Positions 6,265 to 7,721 of a stretch of 7,721 nucleotides of DNA are shown here, piece after piece. Position numbers and translations under genes: made by a program. The notes under the pieces were generated by a model that saw only the letters and a program-made list of their open reading frames with translations, was not told the origin of the DNA and did no database searches. Origin of the DNA: an uncultured Fenollaria sp. (GTDB lineage: Bacteria; Bacillota; Clostridia; Tissierellales; Peptoniphilaceae); NCBI RefSeq assembly GCF_946221515.1, contig NZ_CAMJVK010000048.1:1-7721 (forward strand). The letters run 5' to 3'. Within the stretch, counting starts at the first letter, position 1, and the number at the start of each line of letters is the position of its first letter.

Positions 6265-7659
6265 TTATTTTGCCATTGGCGAGTTTGTTGACTTGCCTTC
6301 AAGCGATTCAATTGCGTCCTTAAATACTTCGGCAATAGTTGGGTGAGCATATATCATATTTGATAAGTCTTCAACACTTAGACCATTGGCCATAGCTATA
6401 ACAGCGTAGTGGATCAATAGGTCAGCGTCCTTACCGATGATGTGGCAGCCTAAAATCTTCTTGTGATCCTTTGTCGATAGTATCTTTATAAAGCCTTTAG
6501 TTCCACCAACTGCAAGTGCCTTGCCATTGGCTTGGTACATGGACTTTGCTTTGTCATACTCAATGCCTTCTTTTTCAAGTTCTTGTTCAGTCTTACCAAC
6601 TTGAGCAAGTTCTGGAACTGTGTATAATACTGCTGGAACTATTGATAAATCAGTTTTTGGTTCAAGTCCAGATAATTGTTCAACTACGTGGAAGCCTTGA
6701 GCTGTAGCAAAGTGTGCTAATTGAGTGTTTTTGTATATAACGTCGCCTATAGCGTAGATATTGTCGTTTGATGTCTTTAAGTTTTCATCAACTAAAACGC
6801 CGCCGTCCTTTGTTTCAACTTTAGCTGCTTCAGTGTTAAGACCATCCGTATTGCTTGCTCTTCCTAAAGCAACTAATACGTATTCAGCTTCATATTCTTT
6901 TAAAGTATCTTTGCCTACCATTTGAGTAGTTACTTTAAGCATATCACCAGCTTGCTCTATCTTTTTAGAGTGTTGTTTTGTAGCGAACTTTAGATTTGGA
7001 TTTTTTAATATTGATTGTAATCTCTTTTGTATTTCAATATCTGCTGTCTTAAACATATTGTTACCGATAACAGTTACTTCAGTACCAAAGCTTGCGTAGA
7101 TAGTAGCAAATTCAAGGCCTATAACGCCTGTACCTATAACTATCATTGACTTTGGTATCTCTTTTAAACTTAGTAGAGTAGTTGAGTTTAAAACCTTTGG
7201 TAGATCACATCCTTCAAGTGGCTTGATGTCCTTTGATCCAGTAGCTATGATGCACTTATCAAATGCAACGTTTTCTTCACCGCCATCATTTAAAACTACT
7301 TTTACTTCATTTTCACTAACGAAAGAAGCAGTACCCTTTAAAAGCTTGATATTGTCATATGTTGAGATTAAATATTCAATTCCGTCTCTAAGTTTACCCA
7401 TAACATCTTGTTTTCTTTGGTAAATCTTTTCAGTATCAAGACTATATCCATCAACTTTTACGCCAAATTCTTCAGCATTTTGTACTTCGCTGTAGAAATC
7501 AGCTATCTTAACCATAGTCTTAGTAGGTATACAGCCAATGTTTAGGCAAGTACCACCAAGTAAGTTCTTTTCAACAAGAACAACATCATTTCCTAGTTGA
7601 GCAGCTCTGAAAGCGGCTTCGTATCCGCCAGGACCTGCGCCGATAATTAGTAATTTCAT
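6265..7659 (-). CDS. lpdA: Dihydrolipoyl dehydrogenase (E3)
   Basis: A FAD-dependent E3 that reoxidises dihydrolipoyl groups of 2-oxoacid dehydrogenase or glycine-cleavage complexes and reduces NAD. At 464 residues it is a normal stand-alone E3 without a lipoyl domain. In order: FAD-binding GAGPGG (7-12), E30 at the end of strand 2, redox-active CLNIGC with C38 and C43 (then IPTK), ATGSKD (139-144), the NAD-binding GTGVIGLE (176-183), LGRASNTDGL (265-274), FAD-binding YAIGDV (302-307) and the catalytic dyad H439/E444 in YAHPTIAE. The usual acidic residue closing the NAD-fold strand 2 (EVTVIE) is Gly199 here (EVTVIGNN), so nucleotide binding may be atypical. Start ATG 7659 follows AAAGGAGGAC (7664-7673). 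It is convergent with the coaD operon, and no E1, E2 or glycine-cleavage genes are visible, so its complex is unknown. Confidence 0.94.
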   Translation of the reverse strand: MKLLIIGAGPGGYEAAFRAAQLGNDVVLVEKNLLGGTCLNIGCIPTKTMVKIADFYSEVQNAEEFGVKVDGYSLDTEKIYQRKQDVMGKLRDGIEYLISTYDNIKLLKGTASFVSENEVKVVLNDGGEENVAFDKCIIATGSKDIKPLEGCDLPKVLNSTTLLSLKEIPKSMIVIGTGVIGLEFATIYASFGTEVTVIGNNMFKTADIEIQKRLQSILKNPNLKFATKQHSKKIEQAGDMLKVTTQMVGKDTLKEYEAEYVLVALGRASNTDGLNTEAAKVETKDGGVLVDENLKTSNDNIYAIGDVIYKNTQLAHFATAQGFHVVEQLSGLEPKTDLSIVPAVLYTVPELAQVGKTEQELEKEGIEYDKAKSMYQANGKALAVGGTKGFIKILSTKDHKKILGCHIIGKDADLLIHYAVIAMANGLSVEDLSNMIYAHPTIAEVFKDAIESLEGKSTNSPMAK

Positions 7660-7694
7660 ATATGTCCTCCTTTATATTATTTATTTATTCCTAA

Positions 7695-7721
7695 CATTTT
7701 AATTATGATATAATTAAAATG
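7695..7721. promoter_or_regulatory. Perfect dyad at the lpdA promoter, candidate operator and divergent promoter
   Basis: Twelve-base arms CATTTTAATTAT and ATAATTAAAATG form a perfect inverted repeat around GAT (7707-7709). On the plus strand it contains TGATATAAT (7706-7714), an extended -10 pointing out of the window. On the minus strand it contains CATAAT (7707-7702), a plausible -10 about 43 nt upstream of the lpdA ATG, whose -35 would lie outside. A dimeric regulator bound here would cover both promoters. No known binding consensus was recognised and the sequence is almost all A/T. Confidence 0.5.

Noticed and set aside
6162..6350. Minus-strand and plus-strand frames running across the bidirectional terminator
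   Set aside because: They run through the 18-bp terminator stem and into the ends of two real genes in other frames; no initiation signals.

Overview
The window is AT-rich DNA with strong AGGAGG ribosome-binding sites, consensus TTGACA/TATAAT-type promoters and short U-tailed terminators. Its gene content and order are those of a low-GC Bacillota. The C+ (four-cysteine) form of ribosomal protein L28, the order rpmB / Asp23-family / fakA / recG / rsmD / coaD, and the small coiled-coil gene after coaD fit an anaerobic clostridial or Tissierellia-type bacterium (Peptoniphilus/Anaerococcus/Finegoldia-like). The genus is an inference, not something read from a marker gene.

Layout: (1) Positions 1-199 hold no gene. 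They carry what looks like one terminal inverted repeat of an ISL3-type insertion sequence (1-55, element continuing off the left edge), then three further hairpins, the last being the rpmB terminator. (2) rpmB lies on the minus strand (200-391) with an almost perfect extended -10 promoter. (3) A 230-bp, A/T-tract-rich divergent promoter region follows. (4) A tightly packed plus-strand operon runs from 623 to 6205: yloU-like Asp23 protein, fakA (fatty acid kinase), recG, rsmD, coaD and a coiled-coil protein that resembles the N-terminal part of actinobacterial SepIVA. Gaps are 0-10 nt, with one TAATG overlap, and the operon ends in an 18-bp bidirectional terminator. (5) A convergent minus-strand gene for dihydrolipoyl dehydrogenase (lpdA, 6265-7659) has a perfect 12-bp-arm dyad at its promoter, at the right edge of the window.

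The operon mixes lipid metabolism (FakA phosphorylates exogenous fatty acids), DNA repair (RecG), ribosome maturation (RsmD), coenzyme A synthesis (CoaD) and probably an envelope- or division-related coiled-coil protein. CoaD and FakA both feed acyl metabolism. The rest is the widely conserved clustering of this locus, with the fapR/plsX-type genes seen in Bacillus absent here. LpdA is a separate transcription unit, and no 2-oxoacid dehydrogenase or glycine-cleavage partner is visible.

Most of the window is conserved housekeeping DNA and I found no complete new system. The points most worth a second look are the SepIVA-like protein, the missing NAD-ribose glutamate in LpdA, the IS end with its inward-facing terminator, the dyad upstream of lpdA, and a near-leaderless 15-codon ORF in the operon leader.
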